Below, in pieces: positions 17,879-30,116 of a stretch of DNA of 64,000 nucleotides. Numbering within the stretch: position 1 is the stretch's first letter; the number at the start of each line of letters is the position of its first letter. The notes under the pieces were generated by a model. That model saw nothing but the letters and a program-made list of their open reading frames with translations, ran no database searches and was not told the origin of the DNA. The position numbers were made by a program, and so were the translations under genes. The stretch covers positions 434,001 to 498,000 of the forward strand of contig NZ_LT906441.1 in the NCBI RefSeq assembly GCF_900186975.1. Direction: 5' to 3'. Source of the stretch: Cutibacterium granulosum. Its GTDB lineage: Bacteria; Actinomycetota; Actinomycetes; Propionibacteriales; Propionibacteriaceae.

Positions 17879-17990
17879 GCCTGAGAACCCTCAACCTGAA
17901 GCCTGACTTCAGAGTTGGGGGTCGATCATTTCTCGATCCCACAGAATGGCATCACAACAGGGTTTCCCGCTCCTCAGAAGCCTGAGAACC
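17879..17990. repeat. Direct repeat pair and small hairpin upstream of the RlpA-like gene
   Basis: GCCTGAGAACC occurs at 17879-17889 and again at 17980-17990. Just after the first copy, CTGAAG (17896-17901) pairs with CTTCAG (17907-17912). The pair lies in the 5' region of the RlpA-like gene and could be part of a structured leader, but no known riboswitch consensus was recognised. Confidence 0.4.
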
Positions 17991-18111
17991 AGCTGAGACG
18001 GCGTTGAGCAACTCTCAACTTCTCTGGACTCGGCCCGCGCACACACTTAATGTGCCCACCGTTCAGTTCGTGCCGTACCCGTACGGCGTCCCGGGCCGAG
18101 AGGAATCCACC

Positions 18112-19923
18112 GTGAACCGATCCATGCATGCTCTGCGCGGATTCGCCGCCACTGCAGCCCTCACTGCCACCTGTGTCGGCGTCATGCCAGCAGCAATGGG
18201 GGCCTCTGCTCAGGCGACCACGGCCACCAAGCAGGCCACTGCAGACGTGTTCGTACGTGATGCTCCCGCCAACTCCGGCAAGCCGATCGGTGTACTGCCC
18301 AAGGGACGCCGCGTCCACGTCACTGGAGCTGACGTCATGGGGTGGACGCCGGTACGGTTCAACGGGCACTCCGGCTACATCTTCCGGGCCTACCTGGACA
18401 CTCCCGACTCGGCCAACCCCATCGTGACCAAGAATGGCCGACAGGGATCACGTACCACCACGGCGAATCTCAACTTCCGCGTCGGACCGTCGATGAGCAC
18501 GCCAATCAAGCAGGTGCTCCCCCGCGGCACCCGTGTCCACCTCACCGGGACGACGGCAGGCCGATGGGTCAAGGTCCGGGTCGGGGACGCCACCGGATGG
18601 GTGTTCAGCGACTACCTGTCGACTTCAGGACGTACCGCTGAGCCTCCCCGGGCAAGAAAACACGCCAGGACGGAAGCGTCGCACCACGAGCGCAAACCCC
18701 ACAGCTCTGCCGTCAACGACAGCAAGAAGCAGAGCGTCAAGCCGACGACACCAAAAGCCCGGCCAGATGAGGCAGCTACGTCTCGCAACAACTCTGCACT
18801 GGTCACTCCTGCAGAACACAGCAAATCGACGCACCAAGTCAACCCATCGCCGTCTTCGTCCGCGAAGCCCACCGAGACTGGTGACCCTGCACACCAGAGC
18901 GCACCGACTGAGAAACCAACCAAGGCATCGGGGATGACAACGCCGACCCCATCCGCCTCGGCCAGCTCGAGCGCAACTCCTGCTCCCGCCGCGAAGCCGA
19001 CCCAGAGCACCAGCCCTGGCAAAGCCGCCACTCCCGCCCCAGCCAAGGAGTCCACAAAGTCTGGGCCGACAGGTGCTGCGTGGACCACCGATCGACTCAA
19101 CCTGCGAACCAACCCATCCACCAAGGACAAGGTGAAGGGAGTATTGCCGCGGGGTACGAAGGTGACCCGGACCGGGACCATGTCGGGAACTTGGGTCCAG
19201 GTGACGACAAGTGACGGCACCGGATGGGTCGCCGAGGCATACTTGAGTTCATCCGCTCCGGCGAAACACGCGCCCGAGGCTTCTGCCAAGCACGTGAAGA
19301 AGGCGACCACCAAGCACACAGCCAAGAAGCCTGCCAAGCCAAAGACCCCGTCGATCACCGGAACCCGCTTCGCGACCACCACGCTGAACGTATGGGATGC
19401 CGCTACCGGTTCTTCACACTCTGGCGAGATCTCCAGAGGGAAAGCCGTCAAGATCACCGGAACTGTACGCAATGGTCGAGCAGAGATCGTCGTGTCAGGC
19501 CAGTCGCGATGGGTGACCAGTCGGTACTTGGCCACTTCCAAGCCAGCCGCCCACAAGCAGAAGCACAAGCCTGCGACAAAGAAGGCCAAGCCTGCTACCT
19601 CCAAGAAGTCCACCTCATCACGTAGTACGTCCAGGGGGGCCATCACTGGCCAGTGCTCGGCCTCCTACTACGACGAGGATCAGATGACGGCCAACGGTGA
19701 GCGATTCAACACGAACGATCTCACCGCTGCCCACAAGACGATGGCATTCAACACCCGAGTCAGGGTGACCAATCCCGCCAACGGCAAATCCGTCGTTGTG
19801 CGAGTCAACGACCGCGGACCCTACGTGGCCGGACGTTGCTTGGATCTCTCACGTGCCGCTTTCTCGCAGATCGCCTCAACCGGGGCTGGAGTGGTGAACG
19901 TCAACTACACCGTACTGGGGTGA
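18112..19923 (+). CDS. Secreted SH3b-repeat protein with C-terminal RlpA-like double-psi beta-barrel
   Basis: The 603-residue secreted protein has a signal peptide (residues 1-38, cleavage near GASAQA) and four SH3b-like repeats at about residues 40-100, 110-170, 320-380 and 415-470. The recurring pattern is LN-R---...VLPRGT-V---GT. The repeats are separated by Ser/Thr/Pro/Lys-rich linkers. The C-terminal 95 residues form an RlpA-type double-psi barrel (CSASYYDEDQMTANGERF, VRVNDRGPYVAGRCLDLSRA). It probably binds peptidoglycan and acts at septa or in wall remodelling. GTG 18112 is chosen for GAGAGGAATCC upstream and the immediate signal peptide. Whether it is a transglycosylase, as some RlpA proteins are, cannot be told. 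Confidence 0.9.
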   Translation: MNRSMHALRGFAATAALTATCVGVMPAAMGASAQATTATKQATADVFVRDAPANSGKPIGVLPKGRRVHVTGADVMGWTPVRFNGHSGYIFRAYLDTPDSANPIVTKNGRQGSRTTTANLNFRVGPSMSTPIKQVLPRGTRVHLTGTTAGRWVKVRVGDATGWVFSDYLSTSGRTAEPPRARKHARTEASHHERKPHSSAVNDSKKQSVKPTTPKARPDEAATSRNNSALVTPAEHSKSTHQVNPSPSSSAKPTETGDPAHQSAPTEKPTKASGMTTPTPSASASSSATPAPAAKPTQSTSPGKAATPAPAKESTKSGPTGAAWTTDRLNLRTNPSTKDKVKGVLPRGTKVTRTGTMSGTWVQVTTSDGTGWVAEAYLSSSAPAKHAPEASAKHVKKATTKHTAKKPAKPKTPSITGTRFATTTLNVWDAATGSSHSGEISRGKAVKITGTVRNGRAEIVVSGQSRWVTSRYLATSKPAAHKQKHKPATKKAKPATSKKSTSSRSTSRGAITGQCSASYYDEDQMTANGERFNTNDLTAAHKTMAFNTRVRVTNPANGKSVVVRVNDRGPYVAGRCLDLSRAAFSQIASTGAGVVNVNYTVLG

Positions 19924-19944
19924 GGTAACGCCTCAATTTTTGTG

Positions 19945-19976
19945 GGGGTGGGGACTGTCACGGCAGTCCCCACCCC
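19945..19976 (+). terminator. Hairpin terminator of the RlpA-like gene
   Basis: GGGGTGGGGACTG (19945-19957) pairs with 19964-19976, with a 6-base loop, 21 bp after the stop codon. The T5 run lies before, not after, the stem (AATTTTTGTGGGG), so there is no classical U-tract. Confidence 0.75.
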
Positions 19977-20069
19977 TGCTTGACTGCTTGTCACCCCGGG
20001 ACGGCTATGGGCAGTCTGCCTCCCACACTCGGGGCGGCAGCCTCCACCCCCCTGTTTGTACTGCTCGCC

Positions 20070-20094
20070 GCCCAGCTTGATCGTCAAGCTGGGC
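20070..20094. terminator. 11-bp hairpin with 3-base loop
   Basis: GCCCAGCTTGA-TCG-TCAAGCTGGGC is a second strong stem in this gap; its role is unknown. Confidence 0.5.
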
Positions 20095-20172
20095 TCACAG
20101 CGTTCCATCCCCCCTGTACTGGTGTCCTCTGAACCTTTGAGCCCGAAAGGCATTTCCATCAGCCCTCCGGAG

Positions 20173-20243
20173 GATCGCCTGCCATCTCCGAGCATCCTGA
20201 CACCCCACCCTCTGCCGCATCCGATCGCCTGCCATCTCCGAGC
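20173..20243. repeat. 21-base direct repeat pair, start-to-start spacing 50 bp
   Basis: An identical 21-base stretch beginning GATCGCCTGCC and ending CATCTCCGAGC occurs at 20173-20193 and 20223-20243. Confidence 0.85.
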
Positions 20244-20396
20244 GTGCCGCCCCCACGGGACCCGCTGACACATCCGACAGTCTGATCGCCCCCGGTGGCC
20301 GTCACAGCGCCGCCTGGGCCATGATGCTCGAACATTCACGCTCTTTCCCTAGAGTCACTGCTGCCTGGTTTGCTGCTACTTGCAGCTGTGCTTGCC

Positions 20397-20412
20397 GTCA
20401 ATTTTTGTCACG
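20397..20412 (+). repeat. Dispersed TGACA-T5-TGTCA element
   Basis: GTCAATTTTTGTCACG is a near-palindromic copy in the gltA upstream gap. Confidence 0.6.
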
Positions 20413-20455
20413 CCCATGTGGTCTCAGGACCTTGGTCAACGACCTCAGCTCCCTG

Positions 20456-20473
20456 CTGACATTTTTGTTCACC
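20456..20473 (+). repeat. Dispersed TGACA-T5-TGTCA element
   Basis: CTGACATTTTTGTTCACC lies 59 bp after the previous copy, in the same orientation. Confidence 0.6.
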
Positions 20474-20771
20474 TCGTGCCGCCTTGGTACCGAATCTCGT
20501 CAGGATCCTCGCCGCCAGACCTGCCGAACCTGGTATCTGTCAAGACCAGTTGTCCTGCCTTGAGCAGAACGACTGGACAGATTCGCAGAAGGCCATAACC
20601 TATTTTGTGAAGATAATCACAAGTGGCGTGAAGGGGAGTGGCGAAAGTCACTCACGGTGCGGGAGGCGATCGTCGCCCACACCTTGGCTGCGGCAAGGGA
20701 TGCGGCAGCTGTGCACGACTGCCAGGCCCTGGCATGGGAAACAGCGACAGCGCACCCCGGAAAGGAATGTC

Positions 20772-22055
<1,284 letters not shown>

Positions 22056-22325
22056 GTGAAGGTCTCCTCAACAGCAGCTCGCATGGATCAGCCGACGTTT
22101 TCGCGCACCTGCCAAGTAGGGATGGGACGATCCTCCCCAAGACTCGCAGGAGCAGACCTGTCCGATGAGCACCCTTACGGTCTGTTGAGGCGGAGATTTC
22201 TCCCATGAAAGCCTCCTGCCAGGTCGAATGCTGACGATCCCAACGCTGCGGGCTTGACCTGCTGTAGCCTCACGCCGTGAGGATGGGCGTTGGCGAATTT
22301 TTCCCGGCCGAGTGGAGGCTCAGAC

Positions 22326-23771
22326 ATGGCTGACGGAGATCAAGCGCCTCGTGGTGACGCCCACGACGAACGAAAAATCCCGATACCCGGCCTCACCGAT
22401 GCCGATGGGCGTCTCGAACATGCCAAGGACCCGCGTTCCACGGCTTCCTCCGCCCCCAGAAAAGGGGCTGGAGTGACTTCTGACAAACCAATTCCCCTCT
22501 CACATCGTCTGCGACACACGGTGATGGTGGTCATGGCGATACTCCTCACAGGGGCGAGCTCAGGAGTGATTGGCGGACTACTCGGCAGAATCAACATCGC
22601 CATTGAGGTTCTGGCCTTCGGTCGCCATGTCTCCGCCAGCACATCCGGCATCGGTGAAGTCACATTCTGGCGTCGTCTCTGCGCTCCCGTCATAGGAGCT
22701 GCAATGGCAGGCCTGGCATGGGGATTTTTACGACGCCGCGAAGTCGTGACGGTAAGAACCACCCTTGATGCCAAGCAGCCTCGTCGTCTCGACCCCCTCG
22801 TTCAGCTCATCGATGCGTTTGCCCAGCTCATCATCGTGGGATCCGGCAGCTCCTTGGGACGTGAAGCGGCACCCCGTCAGCTTGCCGCTGTGAGCGCCCA
22901 ATGGGTTGCCGAAGTATGTGAGGCAGATTTTCCGCTACGCCGAACCCTCATTGCCTCTGCCACGGGGGCCGGGCTGGCAGCCGTTTACAACGTGCCCTTC
23001 GCAGGAGCCTTATATGCCCTCGAGCTGACCCTTCGACCCAATCCCCGCACCAGGCAAGGGTGGCAGCAGATAGCAATCTGCACCACCGTCTCCCTGCTCG
23101 CCACAGCGATGGCCTGGCTCACCAACCACAACGCTCCGACGTATACCCCAGATCCGGTGAGCACTGCCGGCTGGGGCACATGGGGTCGAGCAACGCTGCT
23201 TGGAATGGCCGTGCTCCTGGTGGGACCACTTGCCGACATGGTGTTCTCTCATGCCAAGAGGGTTAACCCGAAAGCACATCATCTCTACTGGACAGTGCCA
23301 CTGGGAGGAGCAATCGTGGCTGGGATTGCACTACTGGTCCCACAGGTTCCAGGGAATGGCCAGATCATGATGGGGACGCTGCTGGGCACTCGTCTCACGT
23401 GGCAGCTTGCCGCAACCTTTCTCGTGGCCAAGCTTCTTGCCACAAGTGTGTCCTTGACCTCAGGAGCAGCAGGTGGCTTGCTCACTCCATCACTGGCCAT
23501 CGGCGGCTCCACAGGAGCATTGCTGGGGGTACTGACCGGTGCCACTTCGGGTGAGACCGTGGCCCTCGTCATTGCTGGTGCAGCCGGAGTCCTCGCCATG
23601 ACGCAACGAGCTCCCCTTTTTGCCATCGCCTTCGCCTTGGAACTCACCCGTCCGAAAAGCATCGTCATACCGCTGGTTGCCGTCACCGTAGGGATTGCCT
23701 GGGCAGGGTGGGCATTGATCACTTCCCAGGATCACCGTCATGGTGCAGTGGGGAGGGCTCCTCGTCGGTGA
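22326..23771 (+). CDS. ClC-family chloride channel/transporter
   Basis: The 481-residue membrane protein has about ten predicted spans and the ClC signatures: GSSLGREAAPRQ (the gating-glutamate motif, normally GREGP) near residue 188, and SLTSGAAGGLLTPSLAIGGSTGA near residue 380. A ~65-residue charged cytoplasmic N-terminus precedes the first span, and there are no CBS domains. GGAGG at 22314-22318 supports ATG 22326; a TTG at 22290 in frame lacks a ribosome-binding site. It probably exchanges chloride for protons, as in acid resistance. Replacement of GREGP by GREAAP is notable. Confidence 0.88.
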   Translation: MADGDQAPRGDAHDERKIPIPGLTDADGRLEHAKDPRSTASSAPRKGAGVTSDKPIPLSHRLRHTVMVVMAILLTGASSGVIGGLLGRINIAIEVLAFGRHVSASTSGIGEVTFWRRLCAPVIGAAMAGLAWGFLRRREVVTVRTTLDAKQPRRLDPLVQLIDAFAQLIIVGSGSSLGREAAPRQLAAVSAQWVAEVCEADFPLRRTLIASATGAGLAAVYNVPFAGALYALELTLRPNPRTRQGWQQIAICTTVSLLATAMAWLTNHNAPTYTPDPVSTAGWGTWGRATLLGMAVLLVGPLADMVFSHAKRVNPKAHHLYWTVPLGGAIVAGIALLVPQVPGNGQIMMGTLLGTRLTWQLAATFLVAKLLATSVSLTSGAAGGLLTPSLAIGGSTGALLGVLTGATSGETVALVIAGAAGVLAMTQRAPLFAIAFALELTRPKSIVIPLVAVTVGIAWAGWALITSQDHRHGAVGRAPRR

Positions 23772-24210
23772 TGCGAGGTCCCTGGGGAACCTTTGAATAT
23801 CCCGGTGAAGACGCGTACAGGTGCAGCACCGTGAAGGTGCATTCCGAGACAGAGGTGAAACCTCAGGAGGACTGTATCGCCTTCACCATGATGACTCTTG
23901 CCACTGTCTCCTGACATTTTTCGCACCTGAGGAGCCACGCCAGTATCAGTGGCAGCACAATACTTGGATCTGTCCATCACCAGCCAGACTCGTCGTGCAG
24001 CCCATGACGAAGACGATTGGGCCACAATTCACCATGCTTGTTTAGCAGCCCTCATTTTGACATGCGGGACACCTACCTCAGCCGAGCAGCGATGCTGCTA
24101 ATTCCTGTGTCCCCGATGAAAATTCACATCGCAACGTGGGCAAGGGCCCATCTCCACCTATGCCGTTTCGTGGCATCGTCATGACTAGCTGCGGGAAGTC
24201 TCAACCTGCG
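23772..24210. other. 439-bp gene-free stretch between convergent genes
   Basis: It holds one dispersed element (23911). No coding sequence or strong hairpin was recognised. Confidence 0.55.
23911..23927 (+). repeat. Dispersed TGACA-T5 element
   Basis: CTGACATTTTTCGCACC is the C-G arm variant (TTTTTCGCAC) also seen at 32499. Confidence 0.6.
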
Positions 24211-25092
24211 TCACACTGAGACAGGGATCCCTCGGTGGCGACTCCAGATGACCGATCTGATGGCATCGAGCACCAGTCCCGGCTCATCACGAATCATCGC
24301 CGGCGTCACCCGAACGACTCGCCACCCTGCTCCTCCGAGCAAAGCATGACGCCTGGCTGTGGCTTCATAATCCCTACGCCTGCCGTGAAAAGCGTAACCG
24401 TCCACCTCGACGATCGCCTTTTCGTACTTGAACCACAGGTCGGGGAACACGACCCTGCCATTGATCCATAGTCGCTTGTTTGCCTTCCACCCGCTGATGC
24501 GGTGATGCCGAAGCAGGCTGTGCAGCTCATGCTCAGCTACGGACCAGGGCTCATCGAGAAGCTGTCTGAGAACTCGCCTGACAACTGCTGCCGGAGCTTT
24601 TCGCGCGACCCTGGGGCGAGCCTCACGCAAGTCGTCCGGGGCGACGAGACCTGCACGTAGGCATGCAGTAGCTGCTTCCCAGTCGCCCATCAGCGCAAGA
24701 CGCAGACAGGTGTAGGCGTGGGTGGTGCGGATCATGTTTCGGTCACCAACCACTGGTTCACAACCTGAGCGGTGGAACCTCAACCACCGTCGCCGCGGAA
24801 GCCTTGGCATCACGTGTGGGATGACGACATCAACCACGGTGAGCTCCAACTCACGCAGCCCGGAAAGGTACAGGGCTGCCCGACCGGTGAACACTGCGTC
24901 AGGTCTCCACAGCATCACAGCGCGAATCCACGACTCAGGCTTTCTGGCGGCAACGTTCGTCATGATGATTCTGGGCAACGGTCTGACGGCCCATCCCTCG
25001 CGCACTGCCTGCCGTGCCTGACGCGCCACTCGACCTACCGAACTGATCTTCGCCACACCACCGTTGGCTTCAAGAATGTCAACAAGTTCCAC
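24211..25092 (-). CDS. AbiEi-like / DUF559 endonuclease-fold protein
   Basis: The 293-residue protein of unknown function has a helical, Arg-rich N-terminus resembling the winged helix of AbiEi-type proteins (VGRVARQARQAVREGW...PLPRIIM). Its C-terminal DUF559/Vsr-like domain is of the PD-(D/E)XK kind: FPDLWFKYEKAIVEVDGYAFHGR (about 215-237), then GWRVVRVTPAMI. Candidate catalytic residues are D218 and the E-V-D of IVEVDGYAFH. The start is GTG at 25092. Such genes are common singletons in actinobacteria. No toxin partner, restriction gene or mobile element is beside it, so a defence role is not supported by context. Confidence 0.65.
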   Translation of the reverse strand: MELVDILEANGGVAKISSVGRVARQARQAVREGWAVRPLPRIIMTNVAARKPESWIRAVMLWRPDAVFTGRAALYLSGLRELELTVVDVVIPHVMPRLPRRRWLRFHRSGCEPVVGDRNMIRTTHAYTCLRLALMGDWEAATACLRAGLVAPDDLREARPRVARKAPAAVVRRVLRQLLDEPWSVAEHELHSLLRHHRISGWKANKRLWINGRVVFPDLWFKYEKAIVEVDGYAFHGRRRDYEATARRHALLGGAGWRVVRVTPAMIRDEPGLVLDAIRSVIWSRHRGIPVSV

Positions 25093-25604
25093 GTACTATT
25101 TTTCGTTGCAGCGTCCCCAAAAGCGGCACCTTTCACTCTGGCTGTGGAAAAGACACCCAGATGAGGACGCTTTTCCACAGGTCGTTTTCGGAGCTTTGGC
25201 TGCGCGATCTCAGCCAGGAGCTGTGACCGGCATGGCCTCGAGTGCACAGGGGACAAGCCTCATCGACCCAGTCTGATGGGTGACGACCCCGGATCCTGCA
25301 GCCAAACCCAGCAGATGAAGCTCGAAAATTGTCAGTCCAGGCGGGTTCCATGCACATTGCATCACCTGCTGCGCTCCGAGCGACACTTTTGTGAGGTGAG
25401 GAAAGTTGTGGTGCCTCTGCCACCGTCGATCGAGCTTATTGGAGCCAACCCCCGAATCTGGTCGGATGGGGCAGAGCTGCTTCGACACAAGTCCTCATCC
25501 CGCAGAGCAACTCACGAGGATGCCCCCTCATCGCCGTACGTCCCTGATCAAAAATCCCGCCACCCGCTGGCCCCAATCACTTCGTTGCCAAGTAGGCTTG
25601 GCTC
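25093..25604. other. 512-bp gene-free stretch upstream of fumC
   Basis: It contains one T4-type dispersed element (25381) and one CAAAAATCCCGCC copy at 25549. No gene is supported. Confidence 0.55.
25381..25395 (+). repeat. Dispersed element, T4 variant
   Basis: CGACACTTTTGTGAG lies 224 bp before fumC. Confidence 0.4.
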
Positions 25605-27014
<1,410 letters not shown>

Positions 27015-27521
27015 GTCTGACAACTGGATCACGCTGACGACAGCTCAGGCTCAGTGATGGAGGGGACGTGCCGAGGCACGTCCCCTCCATCTTCCAGATC
27101 TGCATCCCACAGCCCGCAGAAAATCGCGGCCTCAGCTTCTTCTCCTCAAAAAATCCCGGCTCGAACGCGTTTGCAGCATCCCAGTGTCGGGTACCTGCCT
27201 CACCCGATAGAAATCTCGCCCCACATCAGCCACTGTTCATCGTATGTGTTCAATACGGCTTCCCGGAGCATGGGGGCTCGAGACGGTGTGGAAAACACCA
27301 CCTTGGTTCGGGCCAGAGTCCCGAGAGGACATCAAGGCACTCCGCGAAGAAGCCCCACCCCGGACTCCTGACGCAGCCCACACTTGTCAAAAAACCGATG
27401 ATCTCCTCGACCTATGCCGGTCAGGCTCGAGCGGACTGGATCTCGTCAGCACTCATCAGCGGTACGGCCGCTCTGTGTAGTATGCAGACAGTTTCCCGCA
27501 GGCCAAGATCAGGAGCTTCCC
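27015..27521. other. 507-bp gap with fumC terminator
   Basis: Apart from the hairpin at 27057 it contains AAAAAATCCCGGC (27148) and CTTGTCAAAAAACCG (about 27384), weak relatives of the dispersed elements. No gene is supported. Confidence 0.55.
27057..27090 (+). terminator. 16-bp hairpin terminator of fumC
   Basis: ATGGAGGGGACGTGCC (27057-27072) pairs perfectly with 27075-27090 around a GA turn. No U-tract follows. Confidence 0.8.
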
Positions 27522-27713
27522 ATGGGCGCCATTGCCACGGACGCGATCATTTTGATCACGTACATCCTCATCATTCTCCTAGCTGCCTTCATCCTCTGGA
27601 TGATCATTGACGTGCGCAACAACGTGAAGAGAATCGCCGATTCGCTGGACCGACTGGCCTCATCCGAATCTCGACGAAATGGCGAAGCCCATCACCAGAG
27701 TCCAGTGAACTGA
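27522..27713 (+). CDS. Small single-span membrane protein, 63 residues
   Basis: I do not recognise a family. The protein has one hydrophobic span (DAIILITYILIILLAAFILW, residues 7-26) followed by a basic, helical cytoplasmic tail (DVRNNVKRIADSLDRLASSE). An AGGAG lies at 27511-27515, six bases before the ATG, and a TAGTAT hexamer lies upstream at about 27478. The clean start signals and typical amphipathic tail make it a credible gene. The following gene on the other strand converges on it. Confidence 0.65.
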   Translation: MGAIATDAIILITYILIILLAAFILWMIIDVRNNVKRIADSLDRLASSESRRNGEAHHQSPVN

Positions 27714-27805
27714 GCCTCAGCCGACCGAGTCTGTTGGAAGGAAAACCGTCACGACTGCCGCCCCTGGGAGCCCAATGCACTGGAGCCACCGCACCAGCTC
27801 GGTTC

Positions 27806-28498
27806 TCAGACCAGTGAGTCTCGTCTCAGGTCGGTGTAGTTGACCCCACCGTTCTCCAGTTTGGCGATGAAGGCGTCGTAGCCATTGGCCTCCAGCCAGA
27901 TCCGCTCAGCATCAGTGATCGGCATGCCCATGAGCCAGTGAACGAAGAACCCATCACCCACATCGATGCGATCGAGTCCACCAGCAGTGAATGGATGCAC
28001 CCACATGAGGTGGGGGGTGGTGGCCTGCGGATCGTACAGAGCGACGACATCGCCGAAAACGATACCGGGGGCCATGAGCCAGTTGTCCCGCATGACAGCG
28101 AAAGCACACGAGCCCAAGACCTTGCCCATGACATCGGAGCCAGGTGCCCCCACGGTCATGAGCTCGGCAGGCACGCTGACCGACTCCCCCGACTCCAGCG
28201 GCAACTCGTTGCTCATGGTGTGAAGGCCCACGGTCGACCATGTGCACCATTCTGGAGCTGGGGCGTCATGCAGGCTGAGCATGTCGATACGCAGATCACC
28301 AGCGGCGTCCACCATGGCATCGGTCTCAGGTTGGCCCCCGATCGCACGAATCGCTGCAGAGGCGACAGCAGGCCCAGTGGGAGGCATCTGAGAGGGGACG
28401 GCAAGATGCTCAGGTAGATCGGACGCGTTGACTGGCGCCGAGGCATCACCCGCGGGACCACCAGCAGGAGACGCCGCTGCATCAGGAAGATCGTTCAT
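27806..28498 (-). CDS. Suppressor-of-fused (SUFU)-like domain protein
   Basis: The 230-residue soluble protein has a Pro/Ala-rich N-terminus (about 60 residues) and a SUFU-like domain: WCTWSTVGLHTMSNELPLE (about 84-102), a central APGIVFGDVVAL, and VHWLMGMPITDAERIWLEANGYDAFI (about 190-215). Bacterial SUFU-domain proteins are often immunity-type or otherwise uncharacterised proteins. No toxin gene is beside it. ATG 28498 is chosen; ten further in-frame codons upstream carry no conserved content. Function remains unknown. Confidence 0.7.
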   Translation of the reverse strand: MNDLPDAAASPAGGPAGDASAPVNASDLPEHLAVPSQMPPTGPAVASAAIRAIGGQPETDAMVDAAGDLRIDMLSLHDAPAPEWCTWSTVGLHTMSNELPLESGESVSVPAELMTVGAPGSDVMGKVLGSCAFAVMRDNWLMAPGIVFGDVVALYDPQATTPHLMWVHPFTAGGLDRIDVGDGFFVHWLMGMPITDAERIWLEANGYDAFIAKLENGGVNYTDLRRDSLV

Positions 28499-29259
28499 AC
28501 CACCGATAGTGTCACGAACTGGTCGCATTTATCAGCTCGACCTCACAGCACCACGTCCTCATGCCGACCAGATCACCAACACAATTCTGTTGCCGCTTGG
28601 CCTTTCCCATCCCGTCGTAGCGCGATGCAGCTCCGGATTCTTCTTGACCGTGGGATGTTGATGCGTCCTGCGGGGAGCGAGGTGCCAACCACGCCTGGCA
28701 CGGGTCAATGAACGAAATTGAGTTCTCGGGGAACGCCTCAAAGCCATCCAAGCATGTCAAAGTCCGCTCCGGCTCATGCTGACGCTGTACCCCTTATCCC
28801 CCATGAAGACAGGAGAGGCGATCCGCACTGGACAACTTTACATGCCAATGCCAATTTTCTCCTGGGAGAGCAGGTGTGAGCGGTCACGCCCTATCACTCG
28901 CACCTTGTCACTCAACCGCCACAGTCCTCATGGCAAAGCCAGTGAGAAAAATGTCGATTCCCCTGGCATGGGGGTCTTCCTGTGACTGGACACCGGGTCT
29001 GTTGTGGGAAATCGTCACTGGCGAAGAGTCACCGTTGACAACAGCATTCCCCATCGAGCGACGCTCACCTCGAAAAAGGCAGAACCATGATCTCGCCCAC
29101 TTCGCTTTCCGTGCTCATCTACTCCCGGAGAGCCTCAGCACCCTCACAGCGCACGGAGACCATGGCTGGGTCCAGGCCGTCCTTGCCCTGATACGGTCTT
29201 GTCGTCTCGACGTGGTGGCATACCCTCAAGTAGAACGCGCCGTCAACAGAAGGGCAGCA
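28499..29259. other. 761-bp gene-free stretch before the MscS gene
   Basis: The MscS frame is open through much of this gap but has no conserved content or start signal before 29260. One dispersed element lies at 28942. Promoters for the divergent genes should lie here. Confidence 0.55.
28942..28960 (-). repeat. Dispersed TGACA-T5 element
   Basis: GTGAGAAAAATGTCGATTC is a GAGAAAAATGTC-type copy, like the one at 30376. Confidence 0.55.
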
Positions 29260-30096
29260 GTGAAGTTCCACACCGAAATCTTGACTTGGAGCACGCTCAT
29301 TCAGCTCCTCCTCATCATTGCCATCGCAATTGTGTTGCGATGGTTGCTGCGCAAGGGCGTCAATCTCGTCGTTTCAGCCATGCTGCGCACCGCCAAGAAA
29401 CGCGACGAAGCCATGGGGCTGGGCCGGATGCTGCCCAAAACCTCCGAGCGCCAGACCCAGCGCACCAAAACGGTCGGCGGCTTGCTGTCGAACCTGGGCG
29501 TGGCAATCATTCTCACTGTTGCGATCCTCGCAGGATTCTCCACCATTGGGGTGAAGATCGGTCCAATCCTGGCATCTGCCGGAATTGTTGGTGTCGCTCT
29601 GGCTTTCGGCGCTCAGAGCTTGGTCAAGGACTTCCTCTCAGGACTGTTCATCATCATTGAGGATCAGTATGGGGTGGGTGACACCGTCAACATCGACGAG
29701 CTGGGAGGAGTTGTTGAGGAGGTCGGTCTACGGACGACCCGTATCCGCGATTTCAACGGCGTGGCTTGGTATCTGCGCAATGGAGAAATTCTCAAGGTGG
29801 GCAACATCTCGCAGGGTTGGGCAACGAGCTTCACCGACATTTCTGTGCACGCCGACGAGGATCCCGATGAGGTGACTCGGGTGCTCAACATGGTGCTGGA
29901 CGAATTGGCCGCGGCATACCCAGACTCAATCCTGGAGCAACCAAAGGTATTGGGTGTCGGCGACATCACCGGAGGAACGATGACCTTCCAGGTGTGGACG
30001 AAATGCGTTGCCGGAACCCAGTTCGAGGTCATCAGGGCGATGCGGCAGATGGCAAAGACAGCATTCGCCGAGGCCCGCATCCGCGGAGCGTTCTGA
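29260..30096 (+). CDS. MscS-type mechanosensitive channel
   Basis: The 278-residue small-conductance channel protects against osmotic downshock. There are three hydrophobic segments: residues about 7-27, 70-92 and the pore-lining helix 95-120 (GPILASAGIVGVALAFGAQSLVKDFLSGLFII). The typical beta-domain follows (DQYGVGDTVNIDELGGVVEEVGLRTTRIRDFNG). GTG 29260 is chosen: AGAAGGG lies just upstream and the first span begins at once. A longer frame to 28876 would add 128 residues without family features. The next small gene follows 20 bp later and is probably co-transcribed. Confidence 0.9.
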   Translation: MKFHTEILTWSTLIQLLLIIAIAIVLRWLLRKGVNLVVSAMLRTAKKRDEAMGLGRMLPKTSERQTQRTKTVGGLLSNLGVAIILTVAILAGFSTIGVKIGPILASAGIVGVALAFGAQSLVKDFLSGLFIIIEDQYGVGDTVNIDELGGVVEEVGLRTTRIRDFNGVAWYLRNGEILKVGNISQGWATSFTDISVHADEDPDEVTRVLNMVLDELAAAYPDSILEQPKVLGVGDITGGTMTFQVWTKCVAGTQFEVIRAMRQMAKTAFAEARIRGAF

Positions 30097-30116
30097 GCCA
30101 CCTGGCAGGGAATGAG

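Larger units (their letters stand above)
19924..20771. other. 848-bp gene-free stretch between the RlpA-like gene and gltA
   Basis: It contains two hairpins, a 21-base direct repeat pair and two dispersed elements. No protein-coding sequence is supported; the citrate synthase frame runs open into this gap but has no conserved content before 20772. Confidence 0.6.

Noticed and set aside
28876-29259. 128-residue N-terminal extension of the MscS protein
   Set aside because: It has no membrane-channel character and no ribosome-binding site; GTG 29260 has a good one and starts at the first span.
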